Positions 35,911 through 56,199 of a stretch of 64,000 nt of DNA are shown piece after piece. This stretch comes from Seriola aureovittata (lineage: Eukaryota; Chordata; Actinopteri; Carangiformes; Carangidae): assembly GCF_021018895.1 (NCBI RefSeq), contig NC_079380.1, positions 8,605,236-8,669,235 of the forward strand, in the 5' to 3' direction. A program made the position numbers and the translations under genes. The notes beneath the pieces were generated by a model. The model saw only the letters and a list, made by a program, of their open reading frames with translations, had not been told where the DNA came from and did no database searches. Within the stretch, counting starts at the first letter, position 1. The number at the start of each line of letters is the position of its first letter.

Positions 35911-38900
35911 TAGTCATCAGCCTGTTACACTGCATCATACAATACACCACTGTCCTGCTGTTGTGTAATGGGCTGCTAGCAGTATTAAATCACCTACTAG
36001 CAGCTGCTTGGCTCTCAGATGGGCTCTGTCCTGTCATTCATGCTGTTAAATTGGCCTGCTAGTGCCAATATCTAGCCTATTAGTTGGTATATCTTCATAT
36101 TTAATTCTCATATTACAGTACAGTTCAACAGCACCATAACTGCAGCCATGAAAATGACGGTGAAGTTACATCTGCACCGCTCAGCAATAGTTTTAAAAAG
36201 CAAAAACATTATAACCTTCATGAAGGCATATTGCAGACATTTAGCTAAGTGGACCTAACGAACTGTCAACTGTATATTTCCTTACTGTTTTGAGATCCAG
36301 TGAGTGTGAGTGTAATAACAGTGAAAACTGACTCCTCCTCGCCTGCTTGGGGACCCCTGGAATCCCATCAGAGACCCCTGGGAATCCCCCAGGCTGCACG
36401 TTTGGGAATTCCTGGTCAGGTTTGTCTGCAGCTGGAGTTTCCTTCACCATTTTTTCGTCTGAGCTGGAATGTGATTGTCACATTACAGCAGTTGGACGCA
36501 GGGGTGCTGTGGTGGAATGCAGGGTTATAAACCCCATTTGCACACTGGGCCACACGCCGGGCATTTAAATGGTTTAGCGAAGCTAATGAAATTACACCCT
36601 GAGCCCGCATGAGACTGTCTGTCACTGTCTAGTGAGGTCTATTACTGGTTAGCTATTTTGGACAGTTTTAGAGCATGATCAACTATCTGTTCTTTAAGTA
36701 ATCATGTTATATATCATCACTTGAAATAAGGACGTTTATTGACATAAGGGTCTATGATATTGCTAACGGGCTTCTTCACTGTGCATACATGCAGTCAAGT
36801 TGTGTTTTCTTCTTATTGTAAATCCGATATGACGAAAAACCCAAATATACCCTTTTTCACACAATTACATTATTTTAAGATATAATGAAAGAAAAGGTTT
36901 TCGTGTAAGAGGTGGATTAGTTTATAAGTGGATAAACATACGGCCCAGTATTATTATAGTAATTGCTTAGGACAGTGAGGGTTAATACTCCTACTTAACT
37001 ATATTGATTGGGTCAACCAGTAAAGTAATGTTTTCAGGGAACATATGGTCTAATCTGGCTTTTGAGGTACTAGAGATAGTAATTCCTTATCTGCCCGAAT
37101 AATCTGACTTGATCTCTTTTAATAAATTAATCACTCAGAAAAGCAAGATAGACTGTTCTGTCCAGCAAAGCACAAACATGTGAGGGCAGTCAGTGCTATG
37201 GATGTTTCCTGGACCTGTTGTTGTCTCTATGTCCACAGAGTCTGTTGATCAAGAACCCTCCTTGAATCAGGAAGTAATTGATAAGATCCCTGTGAGGGAA
37301 CCACTTAACTAGATCACCACCTCAGGCAGATTACTTCCTCTGTTCTGCTGTGCCATCCGCTCGGCACCACAGCACACGCTGACCTCAGCTTTTAACCCCA
37401 ACACTGGTGCTCTGGCGTTCCGACTGCTGTCTGGACTTCGTCCCCCCCCAGACCCTATATATTCCTTGGAACAGTGCAGCGTTCAGCCTCTCTGCTCGGC
37501 ATCATTCTTAATCCCCACCTCCACAACTGCACAGGAATTTTCTCCCAAATGCCTCTTTTTTTTTTTTTTTTTCTAGTCTCTTTTTTCCGGTGCCGCTCCT
37601 TGCCGCTCAGTCCCACCCTTGCTCAGTTTCCTGTTGGAGGTCAGCACAATGACCAATGGCAGACTGGCGGGTGTTTACTCTGCTCCTGTTCCAGGAGTAA
37701 TGTGAGCTTCACAGCCCCTCCCTTTGGCCGTACTCTAGCTAGCCAGACTGCTCCAGCCCAGTGCCGTCTGCTCCTCCATACCACCACTCCTTAATGTAAA
37801 AAACAGGGCTTTTTGCTAAAGGGCAGAGAATCCTGGAGGGGATGTACCATTGGGTAATGATTTCACTGTCCTGAGTCTAAAGTCCAAATCAGCCAAAAAA
37901 CCACATGTACACCAGCAACACAAGAGCACACTGTATTTCCATGTTGTTATGAGATCATCTGGCCCCTGTCACGCTTGATGAAGGCCCCATCTTTCAAGCA
38001 ATGACGTACACCGTTAAGCCACTTCAAGCTGAGTGACAAATGGCTGTTGTTGCCTCTACATTTAGCATTCTGTAGCTTTTCAGGAGGGAAATTTGTTTTT
38101 AATTTTTCCTGATTTATTATTCATTGAGGACCAGTTGGTTGAATGAAGCCATCTGTGCTGCAGAGTGAGGAGGAGGAGGACACAGAAGGCTTAGTAGATA
38201 GACCAACAACCGTGACTCCTGTTGTGATTTTAATGTAACATTTAAAGCCCTACAGCATGTCTATGTTTGCGGCCTTTTACTGTGAGGAAGAAAAACCTCT
38301 GAACAACAGTCAGCTTTATATAGTCAGAGAAAGTGCAGCTTCTCATAGGGATTCTCTATTGTGGGTCTATTTTTAGGTGTGGAATGCACAAATGATGGTA
38401 ATCTTCTAGGCGGAGCCATTTAAGATTATGAGGAAAGGTCCTTTGAAACTTTATTTACCCATTGTGAGCAGTCCTTGCAGCCCTCTGTGTGATCTGTGTG
38501 GTGCTCTTCCTGCACTAACAGGAGTAGACTACATTCTGGTGTCAGCAGCAGGATTTGCAGTGATTCATACTGGTGGAGTTCAAATCTGAGAACAGTCATG
38601 GTCTTCTCATTCGAGAAGTTTCCATCTAAAACTCTCAGCAGCATTTCTTCTTTTTTTTTTCTCCCCCCCTCTGCCTGCAGTTTTGCCTTTCTTTCCTCAC
38701 ATTCCCACTGTTTTTCTCCCACCCTCCCTCACATACTGTACTGCTCTCCTCTGCTTTCTCCCTCTCTTACCCCTGCTCCTTTTTTTTCTCTTTCTCATTT
38801 ATGCTCTCCTTCTCCTTGTTACTCTTTCTCCTGGGCTGGGGAGGAAGTGACTGGGTTGTTTCTGGATCCTTAGGGAATAGGAAGATGGAGCTCCCTTTCC

Positions 38901-41361
38901 TGTAACCCTTTCTTCATCAAACTCATCAGGGCTCCATCCTCCCTGTTTTTTCAACATCAAGCTTGGCATGATGTGAGGCACATGCACTGGCAGAGCAGTG
39001 TCAATTTGACATCAGAAAAAGATGCATTTCTCATCAGGCTTTTGCTAAAATGTTTCTACTTATTGGTGTTGATTATCCATCAAAAATATATCATCACGTT
39101 GTCAGATTTATCATCTTGAAGACAGACAAATTAAAAACAGTTAAATCACTTCGTTTTCATATCATCGGTGCCCTTACTGGAATAAATCAACTTAAACGCT
39201 GCAGCTATGTTTGTTGATCTGCGGGAGTCTTCAGGCCTGGAACAGTGTCTTCGTGTCGGGGGATCTGTGTGTGTTTTCATCTGCGCTGTGTGGGAGTCGA
39301 TGGGAGTTCAAGTTGTCTCCTGTAATGTTTGATATTTGTCTTACACAAGTATTTGCCATCTGCACCAGCACAGGGTTACTACTAAAGAGGTCACTGTCTT
39401 TAATCCTGTCCTTGGAGAGTCATTTTTGGCAGGTTTCAATAATTAGACAGGGATGTGTTCATGTACATGTTTTGTTCAGGCTCTTACATAATTAGTAGCA
39501 CAAAATCATTTTGGAGCCTCGGGCACTTGTTCATCTAGACATCAATCACTTAGTCCTGCTCCTTGTATTTCCAGTCTCTTGTCAGTGTGTGGGTCCTTAA
39601 CAGCGCTTCATCAACTGTTTGTTTGTTTTGAGGCAAATTTCCTTGCCACACACTCATACACACACTGTTTTTCTCTCTCTCCCTCTCTGAGATGCCCCTC
39701 CTTGCTTTATATTAGAACCAGCTGTGGAACTAGAGGCTGAATGAATGGCTCTTTGTGATTTGGCTGTCGTTCCAGTCTAAAAGGTCTATTTCTCCCCCTA
39801 CCCCTCCACCCTCTGTGGTATCGGCATGACAACAATATGAAACAATGGACTGAACAACAGCATGTCTTGTTATGATATTATGCAAAGGTCACCTATCCTT
39901 GTTTTTTAAGGCTGCGAGACCCTCTGACAAAATGTCGTCCACACACTTGCACAGCAGCCTGACTCTGAGCAGCCGCAGCCAAGGCGTGAGAATCAGCAGA
40001 CACAGTCATGCAGCTTATCTGGTGGACATGCACGCAGTTGTTCCAGCACAGACTTCAAGTCTGTGAAGGGAACACATTACAAGGCTCATGAAATCAGTCT
40101 TTATAGGTGATCTGTGCAAATGATGCCTGTTCCAAACAAACTGGAGGGCGTGTGCGCGGGTGTGTGTGCGCCACTGGATTTGGGAGTGTTAGTCAGAGAG
40201 GCAAGAAAACAGAAAACATTGCCCAATCACATGGCAGGGAGGCTCCCAGCCTTGAATTGATTAGCGAGGCTTGAATTGGAGAAGGGAATGGGGTGGGGGA
40301 CAGTGTTTCTAGAAAGCTGGGAGAGGAGGAGTGTTGCTTTGCGTGGATCAGACTTCTTCCAGGCTGCAGTACAAGGCGGTCAGAGAGTGATTGGCATCTC
40401 ATGGGGGTATATTGTTCACATCCGACTTGTCAGTCAAAACCACTGGAATGTTTGGGAATGTTTTTTCTGGCTTTGCAACCTGTGTTTAAAGTCTTGCGGG
40501 GGCCACTCTTTTGTAACCTGTCATAAGTCTGTTTTTATCTCTGTGTCAACAGAGCTACACACCTTCAATGGAGTTTTAGTGACGTCCCCTGATGACTACT
40601 TGTCTAGATGTTTCCTTTTATTTTCGTGTGGTTTACATTTTTCTGGGCTTCAAACTGTTACAAACAGAATCTGTGACTGCCAGAGTTCAAGTTTCCCTTA
40701 TTCTTGTTTCCCACAGGTGCTGACTGTAAGAGTGCAAGAAAAGGAAGGGAGAGCGAGGAGCCTGGGGAGGAGAGATCCCGTCCTTGCAGCGCAAGCAGCT
40801 GGTATGAAGTGGAAAATAAATCCCTCTTTTCCTAATTCACAAACCATTCCCAAGCTTGAGCAGAATAGCAATCACCAAAGGCCGAGAGAGTCACTAAGGC
40901 AGTGGAAAAATCCATAAAGATCTTCTCTGGGTGGTGGGAAGAATGGTATTTCTAACTTAGCAATACTGAGGTTTAATCCTTTGTAATGGCAATAATAATA
41001 AGGGGACTCAATGAATGGAAGCAATGAGTTTGAATGTGGGAGAGCTGACCTCGAAATGAAGCCTGGCATTTTAAATTGCTCCTCAGGGTGGTCTCAATCC
41101 TCTGATACACCAAAGACACGGAGATCTATATACACGCTGTAAATCAAATCCAGTTTTTAATCCTCCAGAGACGAGCATGCTAAAGTGTGGCTGTAATAAA
41201 TAAATAAATGAACCTGAAGCTCCCTTTTATGTACAAACCCAATCTCTTCTCAGTTTCTGCGAGAGATGAAAGAAGCTGCCGTATAATACAGTTATTCTCA
41301 TGACATCTTACAGGACATACTGCAGACGTGTAATTTGTGCTGGATGACCTGCATCGTCCGT

Positions 41362-41388
41362 CCCCCCCCCCCCCCCCCCCCCCCCCCC
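41362..41388. repeat. Poly-C run, 27 C
   Basis: Homopolymer in the kank2 5' intron. The complementary strand is G-rich. Reads across it are error-prone. Confidence 0.9.
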
Positions 41389-42633
41389 TCTCCCGAGGGT
41401 TGTCCTAATCTTAATAGCGGGGAATGGAGGGAGTCGACCAGGCGATGTTAACTTCCTTTAGTATGGTATGCAGCTGTATGGGGAGGCAGGGGGGCGAAAT
41501 GGGGGCAAGGCATTTGTCCTGGATGAGGCAGGCCAGGGAGAGTCGTCTGAAGAATGGCAGTGTGGCGCTGGGGAAGGGCGCACACTGGTTTCTGTTCAGA
41601 TGTCATCTCAAAGGAACTCTGTTTGAGAGCTGAGAGAGAGGGAGGAAGGTCAACCCCCCCCACCCCCCACCCCCCACCCCCCACACACACACATACACAC
41701 ACACTCACACACTCAGGGAATACATACACACTCACTTACACATCTGAAACACCCAATGAGCCGGTGTTGGAGAAGCAGATGTGGAGGCCCAGTGGCGTGG
41801 GCGTTTTGAGGGGGCGATGATGGAGGAATGGCACCCGGAGAAGAAAATAAGGAAAGAGCCATTTGAAACAGAGAATAATGTGAGTTTGAGAGTGAAGATA
41901 TAATTTGAAGGAGTAGAAAACTGCATTTTGGAATTCAAAGAGGATTCGAGTGGACTATGTCATCTGTCATGTCTGCTTTGCTGGTTGCTAAACCGCAGAC
42001 TCTAATTATATCTCATCAACTGTCCCCTGTCAGCGCTGTCCTCCACCCTCGTGTACACACACTCACTTTTCTCACACGCACACATACACACTCATGCTCC
42101 CAACCACTCTCCTCCCCTCTGTCCTGCTCTCACTTTCTCACACATGTAGTCATACCAACACCGCGCCATGCAGCGTGCAGCACATAATCAATCTAACACT
42201 TTCATTCCATACTTGAGATAAACAGACTCTCACGCTGTGTTAGGAAGGCATGGAGCCAAATCTTGTCTGTGATGCTTTTAATTCTTCTTTTTCAGTGTTT
42301 CATGAAATTATTCCACATCATTAAAAACTTCTTTTTTTTTTTATCTGCGATGAAAGAGCGCTTTTGTTATCATATGTTTATTGGATCTTTCAGGATTCCA
42401 GCAGCACTCCCGTGTTATTTTTTCTTCTTCTGAAAATCTCTTGTGTTCATGTAAGGCAGTCTTAAAATTTACATCTGGGAAATCTGATAAATTCTTTATA
42501 TGTAAGCTGAAATATATTTGGCTCAGTGTTGGGGCTCTATCATATTAAATTTAACAGTGGAATCCTTCCATACCACGTCAGAGTAAGATGTATTTTTAAT
42601 TCTGTTCATTTTGATATGGGTGCATCAGTATGT

Positions 42634-42636
<3 letters not shown>

Positions 42637-42679
<43 letters not shown>
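42637..42679. repeat. (CA)n microsatellite
   Basis: Uninterrupted CA run in the kank2 5' intron. Confidence 0.92.
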
Positions 42680-42682
<3 letters not shown>

Positions 42683-43978
42683 AACACACACTGTCTGATA
42701 ATGTGTGCGGCCATCTTGGTATGAGAGGGTGATGAAGGGACACAGATAAGGGGAAATCACACTGAGACGTTAAAGTGACTACAGGACTTCAAAAATACCA
42801 AGTCAACTTAGTCAGTGTTTCCAAGTGTCCTACTTTTCACAAACGAGCAAGCACCGACCAGAGTCACAAGATAGCGAGAGACAGAGAGAGGGAGATAGAG
42901 AGAGCTCCACATAGAGAGGAGACTCTCAGAGTTCCTGCTGAAGAAAGAGAAAACCAGCCTTAAACTGAAATGAACTGAGTATGTCCTGAAAAACAAAGTG
43001 TAGGTTTGGAGTCCAAACTTCTGATCTTCGCTCCTTAAAGTCTCAGTAATATAACGATGTTCAACTGCCTAAATCTGTGGATGGCTTAAACATTACATCC
43101 CCAGTTCCCACAAAGTGATGACCTAGAAAGTTAATCTTTTCCAAGCAGACACAAACTCGGAGGCACTGGCGATGTGGGCTCTACAACGTTGCTCTCTGTG
43201 GGAGGACAAAGCACAATCTTTTGTTTATAAAGAGTCAAGATGCATTACCTCTGGAATGAAAAATGCATTGAAATTCACCATGCTCTCTGTGTGAAAGTAA
43301 CAAGCAAGTTAAAAAGAGAGACACTGACCAGCTGAAACCTCCTGATCATCAGCTGACGTTGAGAGGGGGAGAAAGCACCAGAAAAGCATAAAGAGAGAAC
43401 AAATAGAGAAGACAGAGGAGGAGGGGGGAGATGTGGAGAAAGTGTAGGAGAGAAAGAGGAGAGAGTGTCTGTAAACCCTAATTTGAGAGGAGAAGTTTAG
43501 CGTGCACGGATGATTCCTAATAAGGTTGTAACTGGCAGACTCAAACCTCTGTCCTGGAATTAGCTGCCAGGAAACTTTCCCCTGTAACTCCTCTTCTCTC
43601 GACGCTATGAACAGAAACAAACACACAATCGACTGTGACCCGCTACGCTCCAAAAAATGAAAGGATAAAATTAGAGAGGAAGGCATGAGGGTGCCATAGT
43701 GAAAGAAACAGTAAAACTATTTCTGACCATCATATAAAAAAACAATATTATCAAAAAGAGCCACATGTCGTGTACAAACATACTGCAACATACTGTATGT
43801 CCATATAAACAGGTTTCTGTTGGACATGCATAATCATGCATTATTAACCCTTCGCTTGTTATTACTGCAAGAAAAGAAAAGAATATTTGATGTGCTCATT
43901 TGTAATGTCAACCTGTTTCTGTGTCTCCACAGGTGAGAGTTGGTGGGTGACTGTTTGGATACCAGCCACAGGCTCATT

Positions 43979-50545
<6,567 letters not shown>

Positions 50546-52175
50546 ACCGCACTCCCTCTGTAGCAGCAGCTCTACAACCAATCCACCGCAACTGCTCACA
50601 TTACAGCGATTTTTTTCTTTCATTGTGTAATTCAGAAAAACATTGAGTTTGTGTGTATGTTTGTTTTCACCCTCCATAATTTAAGTACATTATAATGTGC
50701 AGATAATTACATGACAGCTTGCACCATTGTTATCTGTTGCTCTGTGTACATAGTGATCTCTTTTAATCACTGTGGTGGTTAAAAACACGGATTTCTTGTG
50801 TGGTACAATCTGAAAATCCAAACATCTAGAGCGGCTGTATGAACATTAGTTCAGTCTTGTGACAATCCAGTTGTCAACACTGTTTTTAGTGGCACTTACC
50901 AGTCAAAACTGTTCACCATGATTTCATTATGCAGTTCATTATTACACACTTGTTTTTATTTCATACGGATCTCATCTTAGTTGCTTTATAGAGCAATTTT
51001 TTGTCATTGTAATATGTACAATAGCTGTTACACAGTAGCATCATTAAGTGTGCCACCATCACAGTCATTTGGAATAACAAAAGCCACCCCTCTTATAGAT
51101 AAGTGTCCTTGCATCAACAAGCTCATTGGTGCTACAAAAGTATAATACAGAAAACACCACTTCAACAGTCTATCAATATTTATATGCAAGATTTATTCAC
51201 ACTAGAGTATTTTTGATATTGATTTTTTTTATTCCGACTGAATTCATGATCTCCAAAGATCATGATTTTTATTTCCCGGGCAATTGTTTATTGATGACAC
51301 CTTTTTAACCAGAGGACAACATTTTTTTTATGTGTCCACCACATTTCCCAAATCAAACCCAAAGATGTATCTCTCCTGTGAGCTCTGTGACACTGTATAT
51401 CGTAGTGATAATATTAACACAGGCCTAGTGTGGCAGCGGAGAGAGGTCAGCGATAGTCTCTGAAGGCTACGGCACTGTGGTCTTTGTATTTTTATAGGTG
51501 ATGGTATTTTGGATGGTGGTATGGCAGGATTAGAGTGTATCTGTGTTTGTAATATTCTGTACTTTAACAAGACTTAGTTGAGAAACGACTGAAAGCACTG
51601 GCGAAGCCACCTCTGCTGTGGCCATGCTGGTGAGATTCGTCAGGGAACCAGAAAGTGACTGATTGGGGTCTTATAAGGACGTGCTGTGTAAGATATGAAT
51701 TTCAAAATAATATATGTCAATATAAACGTTTATGCCTAAAATCAAACTCCTTGAACAAAAGTGCATAGGCTATTGATGTCAAAATTTCTATTACTTTTCA
51801 AAGTTTTTTCTCAATTTTCATATTCACTTTTAAGCAATTGAATTTTTATAAACTTTCAACTTTTTAATTTAAGTATCTATCTTTTTATACATGTAGGATT
51901 TTTAAGCTCACACCCACTTAATGTAACCGCACAACTCTTTAGTTAATGTTTTATGAAGGTTTATCTAAACTTTGAGCTTGTGTTTCTCCTCTTCTAATTT
52001 GTGCGTTTTGGAAAAACAATTAATTAATAAATGTGGACCACACTGTTTCTATTGCATTTATTCAGTATTGCTTTCGTTTGCATGTAAATATTCGGCAGCG
52101 ATGTAAAACATGGTAAAAACAGTTCTCACCAGCCAATGTACAACATCATAATAACTTTTAATAAAGTCATGTAGC
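50546..52175 (+). other. kank2: kank2 3'UTR (probable)
   Basis: AT-rich sequence after the kank2 stop TAA at 50543-50545, with no ORF of note. Candidate polyadenylation signals are AATAAA at 52026-52031 and 52160-52165. Either gives a 3'UTR of about 1.5-1.6 kb, which is plausible for a KANK gene. Confidence 0.45.
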
Positions 52176-52327
52176 TCATGATAAGAACGGGTCTGTCAGG
52201 GGGAATAACAGAGAAAACTACACTTGTATATGATTGTTTTACATTTCTTCTATTTTTTTTTTTTTACAGACTCCAGGTCTGTAAACTTATATTTTATGTA
52301 TCACCTGCAGTACACGTTGGGGAGAGT

Positions 52328-52342
52328 CCACCAGAGGGCGCT
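52328..52342 (+). promoter_or_regulatory. CTCF-type motif between kank2 and globin cluster
   Basis: CCACCAGAGGGCGCT matches the core CTCF consensus (CCASYAGRKGGCR) at every position. It lies after the kank2 3'UTR and 2.2 kb before the first globin gene. A boundary role is inferred from motif and place only. Confidence 0.65.
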
Positions 52343-54400
52343 CCAACACAAACACTTGGTCAAGTCCTCCCCTCAGTCTCCAGCACATCCCTGGTGTAGA
52401 ACAACACTGAGCACTGTTTACTCACTATGAGATCCATCACATCACAGCTGTCCGCCAGCTGCAGGAACCTGTTATACTCCACATGCATGTTTTAACTCAC
52501 TGTCATAAAGTTTCATCTGAACATCATTAAAAATTTGAGACAAATTCTCCCATGATGCTCCAAACAGAAAATAGGCCTACCTTTAACATTCTTTTGGGTC
52601 CTTTTTCCACACCAAGTGGTCACTGTTTACATGATGGCAGTTTAGTTTTATCCCTGTTTGTCAAAGTGGCTCCACAGGTTGATGTCTCCTCACCATGAGG
52701 CAGTGGCCAGCTGTGATCACAGATGCAAACAGGCCATCCTCGGAGACGGTTTGACTCGTCTCAAGCTATTTCTGCAAGAAAAGTAAGTACATCTTGCAGG
52801 GTTCTCGTGTGAGTTTGAGGGTTTAGCCACACAACCGCAAAAAAAACAAAACAAACAAAACATCAATACCTTGATTGTAGATGGGGCTTGTGCACAATGG
52901 ATGGTCATGACCACAACTCAAGGGAGATTGATATCCCTTGGCTTGCTGGTTGATTATTTTCGCTGTGGGCATTGTGACCCCCACCTGAATCATGGCAGAT
53001 CTGGAAGCAACCCATTGTTACTGTCAAGATGAGGTTGGGTTTGCACTTGGCCCTGTTGCCATGGCCATGAGATATGATGACGAAGCGGAAAACAAGTGAC
53101 GAAGCTGCGCAGCTTGATTTTTTTCCAGGCTGGAGTGATGTTTTCATCTCTTATGAATTGAAGACACTGCACTCCAGCCTACAATCATCTATGTTCAAAC
53201 TATACGTAAAATATATTTTCCTCTCACTTTATTTGTGTTAATTTGACCTGTTTCTACAACAACCAGGTGATGGACGGCGACGTCCATTTGTGTAAAACAA
53301 TACAATAACATGCAGCATTTACGGAGTCTGAACCCGCCATAATCTCTAAGAAAAACACTGTCACAGCTCCAGCTGGTTTCCTCAGACAGCTGCATGTCTT
53401 TGGGAGGAGTCAGTGAGATAAGATACCAAGGTAAAGAAGTGTGCTCCGTCTGCACCACAACACTGTTGTTATGAAAGAGGTTTCATCCACCAGCCAATCA
53501 GAAATAAGCTGGACATTTTTAATTCTACCAAAAAGAAAAAAGGTCCACTCACTGCAGCTTTGACTGTCACTCAGACAAACCTGCTCATTCACCTGTCCAG
53601 TCAATGTTTGCATTTTCTGACTCACAGTGTGTCTCCAAGTCTTCAATCATCATTTCAATCTATTTTTCCCTCATATTCACTTCATTCTCTGTTCCGATTA
53701 TGACCACTGTGATCATGTGAAGCCAAACTGGAGAGTAACATTAAATGAAATATTCTCTGTGAATGGCCCACAATGAGAGTTTCCAGTTACATATTACAGC
53801 AGCTCATAGCTTTACACTGGACATCAGATAAAAAAGAAGCTTATCTATTCCTTCTTTTAAGTGGATCCACCCTTACAGCTGTGGTGCAGTGGGTCAGATA
53901 AGCCTTAGAAACAAACCATGCATTGGCATGAAAACACAGAAAATGACTTTTCTCCTCACATTGGACGGTTTCCAACTGATAAACAAATCTATTAATATTA
54001 CTTGGCAACAGAGCTTAGATTTAAAGAATCTGTTTGAATTACATGTGCTTGGTGTCTGCTTGTTTGAAATATTAGAACAGAGGAAAAGCTTCAGTCTGTC
54101 AAACCTGACAATAATAACTGCAGCCACACACTCAGCTCTATAATTCCTGTCATTGTGTGGTAGTGATTGAACGTTTTGTTCTGGAGTAATCTCTGAAAGG
54201 GTAGGTTTGGCAAATCATGTGGTCTTGTTGTTTATGGAGATACAGTATATGCTGCTTTATGCTTTGACCTGCCCCTGTAGAATTACATCTGAAATATTTA
54301 CACCAGTCACTACATATACATTACATAGGCCTATATATATATTTACCTGTAATCATTACTGACAATTGTAAAATGAGGTTTGGTTCCAGAGGAACCGTGG
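52343..54400. other. kank2-globin intergenic region
   Basis: No gene is recognised. A GATAAG motif lies near 53895. I looked for a relic β-globin upstream of α1 that would make a head-to-head pair and saw none, so α1 seems to be the edge gene of the cluster. Confidence 0.55.
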
Positions 54401-54404
54401 GAAG

Positions 54405-54565
54405 AATTTTGTTTATCTCACGCAAGCTGCAGCCCATCACTCGGACCGCCTTACGCAGCCTATCTTGGAGGTGGTCCCGGGTGTGCCCACACTCTGTTTC
54501 AAGCATAAAATCCCCGCGGTTTGCGCTGATCACGGCATTCAACAGATAGTCAAACAAAAGACAAG
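54405..54565 (+). promoter_or_regulatory. α1-globin promoter
   Basis: A CATAAAA TATA-like box at 54504-54510 lies 56 bp before the ATG. A CACCC-type element (GGGTGTGCCCACAC) is at 54479-54492 and an AGATAA GATA site (TTATCT on plus) at 54413-54418. The layout matches the α2/α3 promoters, but many bases differ, including a changed second CACCC half. Confidence 0.75.
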
Positions 54566-55340
54566 ATGACCAGTCTCACTGCTAAGGACAAGGAAACCGT
54601 CAGGGCCTTCTGGGCTAAAGTGTCTGGAAAGGCTGAGGACATCGGCAAAGATGCTCTGAACAGGTAAATATCCGAACATAATAATGACTGTTGGTGTAAC
54701 CCACCAACATAGACTGACTGAGTCACATTTATCCGCTTACATCTTTTTGGCAGGATGCTGATCGTGTACCCTCAGACCAAGACTTACTTCGCCCACTGGA
54801 AGGACCTGAGCCCCGGCTCTGCCCCGGTGAGGAAGCACGGAATCACCGTGATGTCTGGAGTCGCTGATGCTGTGACCAAGATCGACGATCTGAAAGGAGG
54901 TCTCCTGAACCTCAGTGAGCTGCATGCCTTCACTCTGAGGATTGACCCTGCCAACTTCAAGGTGCAGATCCAGACTCATTAACATTTAACAGCCTGTCAT
55001 TAATATTCAGACTTAGGGCCGTGAGGGGTTTTCAACTCGCACCAGGTCCCTTTGTACAGTGTGGACAACGCTGTTCCATTCCAGTTCAAGGGTCGTGCAC
55101 TTATGAAGATTGGAGTTAATGTCACAACAAAAATCTGTGACAGGTGTGTAGATGGGCACGTGGGGATCAAAAAATTGAATGTAATGTGTGTATTTATCGT
55201 TTTCCCCACAGATTCTGTCCCACAACATCCTTGTGGTCATGGCCATCATGTTCCCCAACGACTTCACCCCTGAGGTCCATGTGTCTATGGACAAGTTCCT
55301 GGCTTGTCTGGCTCTGGCCCTGGCTGAGAAATACCGATAA
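54566..55340 (+). CDS. Haemoglobin subunit alpha (copy α1)
   Basis: Three exons: 54566-54663, 54754-54961, 55212-55340, joined to 435 nt, 144 aa. The introns fall at the two classic globin positions (after the B-helix Arg33, split, and after Lys102). The protein starts [20 protein letters not shown]. The distal haem His is residue 61 (RKHGITV) and the proximal His is 90 ([13 protein letters not shown]), counting Met as 1. The end is ALAEKYR. It pairs with β chains to carry oxygen in red cells. AATAAA is at 55392-55397. The coding sequence matches α2 throughout and α3 as far as that gene can be read, while the 5' flank differs. α1 has no β partner upstream; its neighbour is kank2. Confidence 0.97.
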
Positions 55341-55555
55341 ACAGCAGAAGATGACGGAGACTGCAGCATGAGTTCACTCTGCAAATTCAATAATAAATGA
55401 ATGAAACGCAAAACAGTTTGTTCTCTGGTTCTTTTCTGGTGATTTGTGTTATATTTGAATAGGGCCTACGGATGAATTGCCATGAAAGTTTTTAAAGTCT
55501 GTTCAGTAGCGACCACAACGACTTAAAAATAAGCGAGTCAAATTTTACATTAACA

Positions 55556-55870
55556 GAACTGCATGTGGTTAATTGATTTGTCGATGGACAGAAAATTAGC
55601 TGAAAATTATTATGATAATGATAATTGTTTTAACAATTTTGAAGCTAAGATCTCCAGACATTATTTGATTCCAGGTTCTCCAGTGTAAGAACTGTCTGTT
55701 TTCTATCATTGTAAACTGAATGTCTTTGGACAATATGTCTGACAAAAAATAACATTTGAAGACGTCTCCCGTGACTCTGGGAAATTTGTGATTTTTGCCA
55801 TCTTTGACTTTTTTTCTGACATTGTACACAATGAACGATTAATCGGCAACATAAATAACATATAGATTAA
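55556..55870 (+). mobile_element. Interspersed repeat, copy A (plus orientation)
   Basis: About 300 bp starting near TTGTCGATGGACAGAAAATTAG and ending near AACGATTAATCGGCAACATAAA. The same sequence, diverged, occurs in reverse at 56200-56530. Shared blocks include CCAGGTTCTCCAGTGT, CTGGGAAATTT and TTTTTTTCTGACATT. The AACGATTAATCGA-like ends are common in fish repeats of DNA-transposon origin; I cannot assign a family. Confidence 0.7.
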
Positions 55871-56199
55871 TAAATAATAGTTTGACATACAAAGACAATG
55901 AAAGGGGACAATTTTTTATAACAAAAGAGAGTACAAACACATAAAACAGTTGCATAATTTTTTCTTTTTTTTTACACTTAAAAATTTCAAAAACACATTT
56001 TTGGTCAAATTGTTTTAATATAATATTGTATTAAATTAACTCCTTATATGTCACTAGTTATTTGTTATATTAAAATAAGTAATAAGGGACAACTATAACC
56101 AGCCAGGAAAAAGATTTATTATAATCTTTATTATTATCATTAGCCTATTATTCCATTGTCCCTGTATGTTTCACTTTAAGTAAGGTAGCAAATGATTCT

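Larger units (their letters stand above)
34580..43932 (+). other. kank2: Large kank2 5' intron (inferred)
   Basis: About 9.3 kb with no coding exon that I can support. It holds poly-G at 35889-35910, poly-C at 41362-41388, a CA repeat at 42637-42679 and T-rich runs near 37557 and 38648. The block around 40930-41360 is AT-balanced, repeat-poor and looks like candidate conserved non-coding DNA. A long ORF at 40276-40917 crosses it without splice or family support. Confidence 0.5.

Noticed and set aside
40276..40917. 213-aa plus-strand ORF in the kank2 intron
   Set aside because: No homology pattern, composition like non-coding DNA, and located in an inferred intron.
52400..54400. Possible β-globin relic upstream of α1
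   Set aside because: I searched by eye for the YPWTQR, HGKVV and β promoter motifs on both strands and found none.
54737..54985. 82-aa antisense ORF over α exon 2, also seen in α2 and α3
   Set aside because: Repeated only because the α gene is repeated; it has no independent support.
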